Shown in pieces: positions 1 to 7,271 of a DNA stretch of 7,755 bases (the first letter of the stretch is position 1; every line of letters begins with the position of its first letter). The translations under genes were made by a program, and so were the position numbers. The stretch is from Pyrinomonadaceae bacterium (GTDB taxonomy: Bacteria; Acidobacteriota; Blastocatellia; Pyrinomonadales; Pyrinomonadaceae), in NCBI GenBank assembly GCA_013812565.1, contig JACCTF010000601.1, positions 1 through 7,755 of the forward strand, in the 5' to 3' direction. Under the pieces are notes generated by a model, which was not told where the DNA came from, ran no database searches, and worked only from the letters and a program-made list of their open reading frames with translations.

Positions 1-1
1 G

Positions 2-1693
2 CTTACGGCCAGAAGGGGGCCGTGGCTTGTTCCACTGCCTGAACTGTCGCCGGATTTGTCCCCAGGACTGCTCCGGCCATCGCGTCTCGCCATCTCGCCC
101 GCTGGAGAGATTTACCTGCTCGATAACGCTGGCACACAAGACGCTCGCATCGTTTCTCTTCAACGCCCGGAACAATCCCTACGAATCGCGTTTGCCACCG
201 ATCTAGAATTTATGGCGAGCGATTCTGCCGCTTCCCATTCGACCGCCGAGAGCCACGTGCTGGTCGTCGCGCGCCGACCCGCAGAGGACTTTCTCTGTTA
301 CCGGGTCAGTCCGAGTTCAATCGATGAACTGCCGCCGCTTAAGGGGCGCGGCTACGATGGGCGCGGGATCGTGCGTACCCCGGATGGACGCATCGGCTTC
401 TGGACTGCGCGCGGCTTCCGGCATGCGGTCGCCGCACGCGTTCGTTATCTGGCGAAAGGTCGAATCACAAGCTTTCGTTTGGACAGCGGCGAGTTTCATA
501 CGACATGGGGCAGGCTCTTTCTCGATGCTTGCATTCCCAGAGAGACACAGGTGCAAGTCCACTGCGTTGCTACCGATGAGCCGCCCGAGGAGAACACACT
601 TCCGCGAACTCCTCCGGCGAACATCGCGTCGATGTCAATCTTACGGCCTGATCTTTCGCCGCCGCTGCCGCCGCTCTCGCTTGTCATCAAACACGGTGTT
701 TTAGGAGAGTCGCTCCATCGCCGTGAGACCGGACGCGAACTGCCCTGGGCGCGGTTTGCCGAAGATGATCCTTTCGAGACTTACGAAGCCCCGGTCCAAG
801 CCGACCCGGGGCGTTACTTGTGGGTCACGCTCGAACTGAGCGGCAATACCAGATTCACACCACAAATCAGATCGCTTCGCGCCGAATATCCCGCGCACGA
901 CTACCTGCGCCGTCTGCCACGCACCTTCTCGCGCGAGGAAGATGTTGCCTCATTCTTGCGCCGCTACCTGGCGATGTTCGAGGGCACGCTCGGAGAACTT
1001 GAAGCGAAGGCCAACGCGCGGAACGCGCTGTTCGATTCTCGCAGCGCCCCGGCCGAGCTTCTTCCTTGGCTGGCGGGATTTCTCGGACTCGTGCTTGACG
1101 AGCGCTGGCCTCACCACGTGCGGCGCACGCTGATCGAAGAAGCCACATGGCTGTTTCGATTTCGCGGAACGGTGCGCGGACTGATTCGTTTTCTGGAGAT
1201 TTACACGGAAACCAAAATCATACTGATCGAAAAGTTTCGCTTGCGCGGACTCGGCGGAGCCATTCTGGGCACGCCCGGGGCGGTCGCTTCCAATGCGCTT
1301 TTGGGCGGCGGCTTTCGCGTCGGTGGAGCAATCGGAGATGCGGAATCAAACCCGCTCATGGGCGGCGCGGAAGACGCCTTCGAGATTCATGCGCACCGCT
1401 TTAGCGTCGTGATCCCGGCCGCCCTCAGCACAGAGCAACTCGATGTGGTCAGACACATCCTGGAACTTCACCGACCGGCGCATACTCTGTTTGACATCTG
1501 CACAATCGATGCAGGTATGCGGGTCGGGACTGGGCTTCATGTCGCGCTCACCTCGATCATCGGACGCAGCGGCGGCTTCACACCGCTTCAGATCGGAGGC
1601 GCGTCGCTTGGCCGCGGCGCGATTCTTGGACAGCCCGCACCAGGAACAAGCCTCGGCGGTAGCCGACTCGGCGCGGATAGCAGGATTGGATAG
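2..1693 (+). CDS. Phage tail / eCIS baseplate protein, P2 gpI-like (TIGR02242-type), 5' end outside window
   Basis: The frame is open from base 2 with no stop before TAG at 1691-1693, giving 563 visible residues. A TTG at 56 could start it, but the 18 upstream codons read as ordinary protein and no ribosome binding site precedes the TTG, so I treat it as cut by the window edge. Residues ~1-200 (from base 2) are beta-rich with propeller-like phrases such as LAISPAGEIYLLD. Residues ~273-300 hold LWVTLELSGNTRFTPQIRS, the strand that typically precedes the gpI domain. Residues ~301-412 match the TIGR02242 tail domain: YLRRLPRTFSREED, then FLRRYLAMFEG, LLPWLAGFLGL, and RGTVRGL. An HRPAHT motif lies at 490-495, and the C-terminus is glycine-rich with repeated LG/IG steps. 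Known role of the family: baseplate wedge of contractile tails (Afp12/P2 gpI class). The next gene starts 3 nt after the stop. The family call is firm; the exact subunit identity is inferred. Confidence 0.85.
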   Translation, partial: LTARRGPWLVPLPELSPDLSPGLLRPSRLAISPAGEIYLLDNAGTQDARIVSLQRPEQSLRIAFATDLEFMASDSAASHSTAESHVLVVARRPAEDFLCYRVSPSSIDELPPLKGRGYDGRGIVRTPDGRIGFWTARGFRHAVAARVRYLAKGRITSFRLDSGEFHTTWGRLFLDACIPRETQVQVHCVATDEPPEENTLPRTPPANIASMSILRPDLSPPLPPLSLVIKHGVLGESLHRRETGRELPWARFAEDDPFETYEAPVQADPGRYLWVTLELSGNTRFTPQIRSLRAEYPAHDYLRRLPRTFSREEDVASFLRRYLAMFEGTLGELEAKANARNALFDSRSAPAELLPWLAGFLGLVLDERWPHHVRRTLIEEATWLFRFRGTVRGLIRFLEIYTETKIILIEKFRLRGLGGAILGTPGAVASNALLGGGFRVGGAIGDAESNPLMGGAEDAFEIHAHRFSVVIPAALSTEQLDVVRHILELHRPAHTLFDICTIDAGMRVGTGLHVALTSIIGRSGGFTPLQIGGASLGRGAILGQPAPGTSLGGSRLGADSRIG

Positions 1694-1696
1694 ATC

Positions 1697-3208
1697 ATGC
1701 AGAATCTGCACATTCGAAAACTCAAGGCCACATACCGGCTTCCTTCTTCAAGTGTAGAGGAACGAGCACGGCTCGACCGTGTGCTGACCACGATTCTGAA
1801 CCGGGAGCTTGAAGCGACTCTTGAACAGATCAACATCTCAAGCGATGAAGAACTCTGCATCCGAAGCATCTATGTTCCGATCCGCCTGCGCCTCTCCAGC
1901 GCAGAATCAACTCTCTCTGCCGAGTGGAGCATGGAGATTGCCAAAGCGATTGAACAGATTCTTGAACGCGGTTATGCCTCGGGCGTGGTGCGTTACAAAT
2001 CACGTGTTCAGGCTTTCATCGATTTCGCTGTGGGCGTCGCACTGGGCGACCTGGAACGCTCGTGGGCGTGGAGGCAACTTGGACTCTGGCGGGCACGTGA
2101 TCGAGTAGGCGACGAAGCGGCGAGGCGTGAACTAATCCGCGCCTTGATCGAAGAACCGACAATGATCATCCCGGTGCTCTGCGCGCTGGCGAAGAATCAC
2201 ACGCTCGAACGGCTTGCCTTCCAACTCACGACGGCACACTGGCAGGCGCTGACCAGTGCCGCGCTCTCTGCCGCGCAAGCTGCGAGTTCGCTTGAGCAGC
2301 TTGAGAATCACACAGGGTTAATCTCTCCAGTTGTTCTGAGCGAAGCACGCCGTATTGTTAACAGATCGCTTCTAGCAAAATCGCTAATCCAACAAATAAT
2401 CGAATCTACAGCGGTCAATCAGGCCGTGGCCGTGATGGTGATTCTCGAAGTGAACCCGGGAATCTTTCGCGCCGGAGGGCAAGCACTTCACACGCTGCTG
2501 AGCGCAGTGATGAACCGGATGGTGGAACCCATTTCAGGCGCTGCCCAAATCGCCCCCGCACATCACGATGAAGAAGCCATGCGCGAATCGCTCGAAGAAG
2601 CACACACAGGCGCTGCACCAAGCGACCAAACCCTTTTCCGTCAAACGTCGATTTCAGATTCAACTCTAACATCAGACGAACGGCCGCTTCCCATCGTGCG
2701 GCAACGCGCCCTCACACGCTTCGGCGGATTACTGTATTTGATCGGAGTAGTCGATGACCTGTGTTTACCGGAAGCGATACTGGTTCACCCTTCGCTGAAG
2801 GATCGACCATTCCGCTGGGTCATGCATCAGCTTGCGCTCGCGCTCGTTCCCGCAACAACGAACGACGCAGCGGCCCTGGCTTTCGCCGGATTGCTTCCCG
2901 ATGCCAGCCCGCCTTCAGCCGGTGAAGATCCATCAACCAGTTTGGAAGAAGAAACGATTCAGGAGTTCGCCAAGCGCATCACCGTGAGCCTACGCGAAAG
3001 GCTTGCTTATAAAGAGCAGTCTGCTGCATCGCTGATCGAGTTCGTATGCCATCGTCGCGCCGAGATTGTGGCTGATCCCGGTTGGATTGAAACCGGATTC
3101 TCGCTCGACGAAGTCTCCACAGAGATACGCCGCGCCGGTCTCGACCTAGACCCGGGTTACGTGCCGTGGTTGGGTGTGGTTGTGAAGTTTATCTATTTAG
3201 AGAAGTGA
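1697..3208 (+). CDS. Probable contractile injection system tape-measure-family protein (Afp14/CIS_TMP-like)
   Basis: 503 residues; ATG at 1697, only 3 nt after the preceding stop and with a weak purine-rich leader (AGGATTGG), which suggests translational coupling. I see a pattern that recalls the CIS_TMP family of eCIS loci: an N-terminal strand-helix unit (HIRKLKATYRLP, then a long helix, then YVPIRLRLSS and another helix, residues ~4-95); a GGLLYLIGVVDDLCLP segment from residue 343, resembling the family's conserved 'leucine-rich, late' motif; and a C-terminus with DPGWIETGFSLDEV followed by VPWLGVVVKFIYL from residue 489, resembling the terminal PW-x-V-x-(W/Y) signature. Residues ~290-335 form a Ser/Thr/Asp-rich, probably flexible linker. 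No signal peptide or clear transmembrane helix. Its place between a gpI-like baseplate gene and an Afp15-type ATPase supports the call. It is short for a tape measure, so it may instead be an assembly protein that shares the conserved modules. Identification rests on remembered motifs, not a search. Confidence 0.6.
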   Translation: MQNLHIRKLKATYRLPSSSVEERARLDRVLTTILNRELEATLEQINISSDEELCIRSIYVPIRLRLSSAESTLSAEWSMEIAKAIEQILERGYASGVVRYKSRVQAFIDFAVGVALGDLERSWAWRQLGLWRARDRVGDEAARRELIRALIEEPTMIIPVLCALAKNHTLERLAFQLTTAHWQALTSAALSAAQAASSLEQLENHTGLISPVVLSEARRIVNRSLLAKSLIQQIIESTAVNQAVAVMVILEVNPGIFRAGGQALHTLLSAVMNRMVEPISGAAQIAPAHHDEEAMRESLEEAHTGAAPSDQTLFRQTSISDSTLTSDERPLPIVRQRALTRFGGLLYLIGVVDDLCLPEAILVHPSLKDRPFRWVMHQLALALVPATTNDAAALAFAGLLPDASPPSAGEDPSTSLEEETIQEFAKRITVSLRERLAYKEQSAASLIEFVCHRRAEIVADPGWIETGFSLDEVSTEIRRAGLDLDPGYVPWLGVVVKFIYLEK

Positions 3209-3496
3209 TGTGTGGTGTGTGGTGTGTGAGTTACGGAGTTCAGGGTTCGAGGTGCAGAGTTTCAAATCACTCGCTTCGTGGACCATTAACTTCGAACCAC
3301 GTACTTCGTACTCCGCACTGTTGCTGACCGCTGAGTGTCTCGACGTCGAACTCCGAACTTCGGAAAGGGTTTGATCGCAAGGAAGCTGATGGGTTCCGAA
3401 TTCAAGGTTTAGCTTGCTTCGGCGGCGAGAACCGGCACGCTCAAGCGTGAACTCTGAACATCAAGACGTTTGCGATTGAGCACCAGTGAGTTATTT
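3209..3496. repeat. Intergenic spacer with convergent arrays of degenerate 7-bp repeats
   Basis: This 288-nt stretch has no supported gene. Directly after the stop codon, eight in-phase heptads run from 3210 to 3265 on the + strand (GTGTGGT twice, GTGTGAG, TTACGGA, GTTCAGG, GTTCGAG, GTGCAGA, GTTTCAA). From 3277 to 3318, six in-phase heptads of the same kind lie on the - strand (reading back from 3318: GTGCGGA, GTACGAA, GTACGTG, GTTCGAA, GTTAATG, GTCCACG). Three more - strand heptads occupy 3338-3358 (GTTCGGA, GTTCGAC, GTCGAGA) and two occupy 3446-3459 (GTTCAGA, GTTCACG). Approximate consensus is GTTCGRA. The opposed arms can pair only imperfectly. I see no convincing sigma-70 promoter or U-tract terminator here, although transcription of the ATPase gene may begin in this spacer. 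Confidence 0.65.
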
Positions 3497-5530
3497 ATGA
3501 ATGAACCGCAACAAGGAATGCCGGAGACAATGGCGGTAAGTGAAAGATTGACGCGCGAAGTCGGCGTCTTGGCCGGTCGTCTGGCTCAGTTTCTGGCTGG
3601 TTCGCTGCCGCGTTCTGAGGGAGCGAGTGCCGAAGGTCATGCCTTCTTGTGGGCGACGTTTGAATCTGTCGCGGGGGGGCAGCCGCTCGCGGCGTGGGAA
3701 GGTGGGCCGCTTGACCGCAGACCCGATGGGGGGCCGCATCCGCTGGATCGTCTCGCCGACAGGCTCTCACTATCAGGCGACGAAATTAGTTTGTTGCTGC
3801 TCGCCGGGATGGCCGAGGAGCATGAGGGATATGCCGCTGTGCTGCGCACGTTGCATCCGCGTGGCGAACCGCGCGCCTCAATCGGACTGGCGGCGCAGCT
3901 TCTCTGTCGCGGGCCACAAGACCGATTGAGATTGAGGACGATGCTTGTGGGCGGCGCGTTGGTGAAGAGCGGCGCGGTGCGTGCGACGGGTGATAATCCA
4001 TTCTTTGAACGCTCCTTGCAACCGATGGATGCGCTGTGGTCGGCGCTACATGGCCTTGATGTGTGGCCTGCATCGATTTCCAGATTGGGCGGCCCAATCG
4101 CGATGAGCGGGCTTGAGCAATGGCTGGGGGGCCAGGGCGCGGGGCGTGCGATTGCGGCGATTAAGCGGCGCGAACCGTGCACGATTTTGGTGACAGCCGA
4201 TGGCGAAGAAGAAGCCTTCGAGAGAGGGCGGGCGCTCGTTCATCATGCGAACCTTGAATCCATCGGCATTGCGCTCACGGGCGGAACGGATGCTGAGCAG
4301 GAGCAAGCCATTGGGGTACATGCGCTGGTGCGTGGAGGTGTGCCCGTCATGCGGATGGCGATTGGCGAAGGTGCGGGGGGGCAGGGGGCTACGCCCGCGC
4401 CGAGGTTCAGCGAGTACCCGGAAGCGGTAGTCATCAGCGGCCGCGAGGGAACCTTCCCGGTGGTTCATAATCAACGCCCGATCTTCACCGTGCCGGTCGA
4501 GCGTTTGTCTACGGAGGCGCGTCGCCGGATGTGGCGCGAGACGCTTCCGCGACTCACCGAGCATGCTCCTTTTCTCGCGGCGCGTTACCCGATTGAACCG
4601 GCTGGAGCCGCCGAGGTCGCCGCTGACCTGCGTATGCTCGAAGGAATTGAGGAACGCACGCCCACGCTTGAGGACGTTGCGGCCAGCATACGCGCTCGTG
4701 GTGGTCTCTCGCTTTCCGGTGGGGTGAAGCTGATCCGACCCAGCGCCACCTTTGACGATCTCGTGCTGCCGCGCGACCGACTCGCGCAACTTCATGAAGC
4801 GATCAAGCGGCTGATGTTGCAGGCTCGCGTTTTTGATGAATGGGGATTTCTGAAAGGGCGCACCGGCGCACGCGGCGTGCGTATGTTGTTCGCGGGTCCA
4901 CCCGGTACGGGCAAGACGCTCTCGGCTGAAGTGCTGGCGAATTCACTTGCGGTTGATCTGCTGGTGGTTGACATCTCGCGCGTGGTTTCCAAGTGGATCG
5001 GCGAGACTGAGAAGAACCTCGCGGCAGTCTTCGACACGGCCGAGCGTGCACAGGCCGTGCTGCTCTTCGATGAAGCCGATGCTCTCTTCGGAAAACGCAC
5101 TGAAGTTTCTGATGCTCACGACCGCTATGCGAATCTTGAGACGGCCTACCTGCTGGCGCGTCTGGAACGTTTCGAGGGCCTCGCGATCCTCGCAACGAAC
5201 CTGCGCCAGAACATCGATCCGGCCTTTCTCCGCCGACTGGAGTTTGTGGTTGATTTCGACGAACCGGACCGCGAAGAGCGCCATACGCTGTGGCGCTGCC
5301 ATCTGCCCGCCGACGTGCCGCTTGACGAAGAAGTGAACCTCTATGAACTGGCCGCGCTCTATCCGGTCGTTGGGGGAGTGATCCGTAACGCGGCGGTGGC
5401 GGCGGGGTTCCTCGCTGCCGCAGATGAAACGCCAATCTTCAAACAACATTTTATCCGTGCCATCCGGCGCGAGTATGACAAAGCCGGTCGGGCTTTCCCC
5501 GGTGTGCCCGCCGGGACAATTGCTTCTTAG
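3497..5530 (+). CDS. AAA+ ATPase of the eCIS (Afp15/Pvc15-like)
   Basis: 677 residues from ATG 3497. An upstream TTG at 3470 is in frame but has no ribosome binding site; ATG 3497 has a weak GTGAG 6 nt upstream, and in-frame ATGs at 3518 and 3530 are alternatives. The C-terminal AAA+ domain is complete: Walker A GPPGTGKT at 467-474, a SKWIGETEKN pore-loop segment at ~498-507, Walker B LLFDEAD with D525/E526, sensor 1 N568 in ILATNL, tandem arginines R579/R580 in the arginine-finger position, and sensor 2 GGVIRNAA with R630. The N-terminal ~440 residues contain a helical region and, at ~226-340, a segment that looks like a second AAA fold without a P-loop. This arrangement, and the phrases DAHDRYANLE and NLRQNIDPAFLRRLEF, are typical of Afp15-type ATPases, which are tied to assembly or cargo loading of Afp/PVC particles. 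The gene contains four runs of six or seven G. The next gene follows after 11 nt. Confidence 0.85.
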   Translation: MNEPQQGMPETMAVSERLTREVGVLAGRLAQFLAGSLPRSEGASAEGHAFLWATFESVAGGQPLAAWEGGPLDRRPDGGPHPLDRLADRLSLSGDEISLLLLAGMAEEHEGYAAVLRTLHPRGEPRASIGLAAQLLCRGPQDRLRLRTMLVGGALVKSGAVRATGDNPFFERSLQPMDALWSALHGLDVWPASISRLGGPIAMSGLEQWLGGQGAGRAIAAIKRREPCTILVTADGEEEAFERGRALVHHANLESIGIALTGGTDAEQEQAIGVHALVRGGVPVMRMAIGEGAGGQGATPAPRFSEYPEAVVISGREGTFPVVHNQRPIFTVPVERLSTEARRRMWRETLPRLTEHAPFLAARYPIEPAGAAEVAADLRMLEGIEERTPTLEDVAASIRARGGLSLSGGVKLIRPSATFDDLVLPRDRLAQLHEAIKRLMLQARVFDEWGFLKGRTGARGVRMLFAGPPGTGKTLSAEVLANSLAVDLLVVDISRVVSKWIGETEKNLAAVFDTAERAQAVLLFDEADALFGKRTEVSDAHDRYANLETAYLLARLERFEGLAILATNLRQNIDPAFLRRLEFVVDFDEPDREERHTLWRCHLPADVPLDEEVNLYELAALYPVVGGVIRNAAVAAGFLAAADETPIFKQHFIRAIRREYDKAGRAFPGVPAGTIAS

Positions 5531-5535
5531 AGGAG
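5531..5535 (+). promoter_or_regulatory. Strong ribosome binding site for the coiled-coil gene
   Basis: AGGAG lies immediately after the ATPase stop codon and 6 nt before ATG 5542. It fixes the start of the coiled-coil gene and shows that it is translated efficiently within the same transcript as the ATPase. Confidence 0.8.
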
Positions 5536-5541
5536 AGATTT

Positions 5542-7095
5542 ATGGCTACGCCGACAACCCTTTTAGAATTCGCCACCGCGGAAGAAAGCGCCCTCAAAAA
5601 AGAGAAGGTGAAAGCACAGAAGAGCGTCAAGGACGCTCAGGAAGAACAAGCCGCGGCTCGCGCAACGCATAACAGCGTGGTTGCGGAATTGACCGTGCTA
5701 GAAAACCAGGCGGCCAACATCCGCAAAGAACTGGCATCGGTTCCCACCCCTGCTGACGGCGATGCTCTGCTCGACCAGCTTGAGCAAAAGATCATCGACA
5801 TGCGGGCCAAACAAGCTGCGATTCTCGCGGCCGAAGAAATCGTCGAAGTGTCCAAAGCAAAGTTGGATCGCGCGAACGTCGAAATAAACTTGGTCGCGGC
5901 GCGTCTGGGGGAGGCTGAAGCGGTGCTGGCGGAAGCAAAACAACAAAGCAAACAGCGTGAGGATTTGAAGAAGAAGTTGACTCAACCTCCGTTGGCGACG
6001 CTCAAGGATGATGCCGATGCTGCTTTAAACACACCTCCGCACAACAAACCATTCACCGACGCTAAAGCTCGCATCAAGGACATACCCGCTGATTTAATCA
6101 CTCGCGCCCAGGAGCGTTTGAAGTCGGCGGTTGACCAACTAGCCTTGACACAGACAACTGCGGCGGAAGCTCAGGAACTGGTCAACGCCGAACTCAATAC
6201 CAATGGCGGACTGGCAGGCAAGACCGAGAAGCTACGGGTAGAGTTCCTGCGAGCCGAGGAAGCATTTCGCAATTACGTACTCAAGTCGAAAGAGATGTTC
6301 GACCAGGCGCGTGCAATGCTCGCGCTGGTCGCCAACCCGGATCATGATCCGCTCACGGCAGCCCAAGTCGAACGCATCAAGGAATTGGAAGCCGACGGCA
6401 TACTCGCGGCGCCAAAGGAAAAGGAACGCGATGATGCGCGGGCGGAGGAGAAGGCGAAGGAGGCCGCACTCGCGAAGGCCAAACTAAAAGCGCAGGTGAA
6501 AGACATCGACGCCGATCTGGACGCCGACCCTGATGTGCAGGCTGCCATGACAGCTCTAAACACCGCGCGGGCGGCACGGGCTGCTGAAGATCAAACGTGG
6601 AACGAGAAAGAGGCGGAACGCGACGCCGCCCAAGCCGTGGTGAACACCACAAAAGCCGCGCTCGACAAGGCTATCCTGAAAGCGAAGGCCGACAAAATCG
6701 ACCCTGATACTGATGCCGCAGTACAAGCCGCCAGGGCGGCACTGGCCGATGCCGAGAAAGACTTCAACCAAGCTGATGACGACTATAAAGCATCCGACAA
6801 GGGAATCCTGCACTCCTGGGAAGCGGCCGTGCCAAACACCGCGTGGCGTCGGTTTGCCGATTTCACCGAAGCAGAGCGCTTGCTCACGATTCTGAAAGAC
6901 ACTGATCCAGCCACACTGGTTTCGGCGATGGAGACTGCCGAGATGGAGCTCTTCAAAGAGCTGGTGGCTGCCGCCAAGAGCGCCCGCACCCTCCGCTTGC
7001 TCAACATCATGATGGCGGAACGTAAGGCGCGGCTGGAGTACGAGAACGGTGCGGCACAGCGCCTGATGTTTAGCGCTCTGCGCGGCGATAGCTAA
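5542..7095 (+). CDS. Large alanine/charge-rich coiled-coil protein, function unknown
   Basis: 517 residues, start fixed by AGGAG at 5531. I do not recognise the family. The protein has no cysteine and is dominated by Ala, Lys, Glu, Asp and Gln. Residues ~10-147 form long heptad-like helices, followed by a Pro-rich hinge (QPP at 148-150, TPPHNKP around 164-170). Further helices run from ~175 to 300 and ~285 to 420. A motif of the form K-D-I-x-A-D-L recurs at 179-185 and 320-326, with a related D-K-I-D-P-D at 384-389; the latter two are each followed by VQAA-x-x-AL (332 and 394), which points to an internal repeat of about 62-64 residues. The last ~95 residues (422-517) carry Trp, Phe and Met and look globular (HSWEAAVPNTAWRRF, then FKELVAAAKSARTLRLLNIM). 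No signal peptide or membrane segment. Its place directly behind the ATPase suggests a particle-associated rod, scaffold, chaperone or cargo; this is inference. Long Ala-rich helices also give false similarity to many unrelated proteins. Confidence 0.8.
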   Translation: MATPTTLLEFATAEESALKKEKVKAQKSVKDAQEEQAAARATHNSVVAELTVLENQAANIRKELASVPTPADGDALLDQLEQKIIDMRAKQAAILAAEEIVEVSKAKLDRANVEINLVAARLGEAEAVLAEAKQQSKQREDLKKKLTQPPLATLKDDADAALNTPPHNKPFTDAKARIKDIPADLITRAQERLKSAVDQLALTQTTAAEAQELVNAELNTNGGLAGKTEKLRVEFLRAEEAFRNYVLKSKEMFDQARAMLALVANPDHDPLTAAQVERIKELEADGILAAPKEKERDDARAEEKAKEAALAKAKLKAQVKDIDADLDADPDVQAAMTALNTARAARAAEDQTWNEKEAERDAAQAVVNTTKAALDKAILKAKADKIDPDTDAAVQAARAALADAEKDFNQADDDYKASDKGILHSWEAAVPNTAWRRFADFTEAERLLTILKDTDPATLVSAMETAEMELFKELVAAAKSARTLRLLNIMMAERKARLEYENGAAQRLMFSALRGDS

Positions 7096-7122
7096 ATCAA
7101 CTTACAGAGGAAAGAAACAGGG

Positions 7123-7207
7123 GTGAACAGTGCAAAGTGCGAAGTCCGATGTTCGAAGTCCAAAGTCCAACGTCGAAAGCCAAGACATTGAATATTGGAC
7201 GTTGGAT
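7123..7207. repeat. Second convergent array of degenerate 7-bp repeats, with hairpin
   Basis: The spacer 7096-7271 contains eight in-phase + strand heptads at 7123-7178: GTGAACA, GTGCAAA, GTGCGAA, GTCCGAT, GTTCGAA, GTCCAAA, GTCCAAC, GTCGAAA. Four in-phase heptads follow on the - strand at 7180-7207 (read back from 7207: ATCCAAC, GTCCAAT, ATTCAAT, GTCTTGG). The junction forms a hairpin with a perfect 9-bp stem, TCCAACGTC at 7166-7174 with its complement at 7198-7206, and a 23-nt loop. No U-tract follows, so a rho-independent terminator is not supported. The unit is the same type as in the spacer before the ATPase gene, and the forward tract is again eight units long. Confidence 0.7.
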
Positions 7208-7257
7208 TTCCTTGCCTGTGCATCGCTGTTAATTCTATCTGTGTGCCGGAACGACGC

Positions 7258-7264
7258 GAAGGAG
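7258..7264 (+). promoter_or_regulatory. Strong ribosome binding site for the right-edge gene
   Basis: GAAGGAG sits 7 nt before ATG 7272. This is a near-ideal Shine-Dalgarno sequence and fixes the start of the partial gene that leaves the window. Confidence 0.8.
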
Positions 7265-7271
7265 ATGCTTC

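Noticed and set aside
56..58. TTG as the true start of the baseplate gene
   Set aside because: The frame stays open to the window edge, the upstream codons read as normal protein, and no ribosome binding site is seen.
3209..3365. CRISPR array or attachment site
   Set aside because: The repeats are only 7 bp, degenerate and contiguous without spacers, and no integrase or cas gene is present.
3470..3472. TTG as start of the ATPase
   Set aside because: No Shine-Dalgarno sequence precedes it, and the extra residues look unlike the rest of the protein; ATG 3497 has a weak GTGAG at proper spacing.
4046..4795. 249-codon open frame on the - strand inside the ATPase gene
   Set aside because: It lies opposite a complete, motif-rich AAA+ gene and its translation is Arg/Pro/His-rich with no recognisable domain, as expected of a shadow frame in GC-rich DNA.
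4803..5435. 210-codon open frame on the - strand over the Walker motifs
   Set aside because: It is antisense to the catalytic ATPase domain, has very high Arg/Pro content and no supporting ribosome binding site or conserved motif.
7166..7206. Rho-independent terminator between the last two genes
   Set aside because: A 9-bp stem exists but the loop is 23 nt and no run of T follows, so it is better explained by the opposed heptad repeats.
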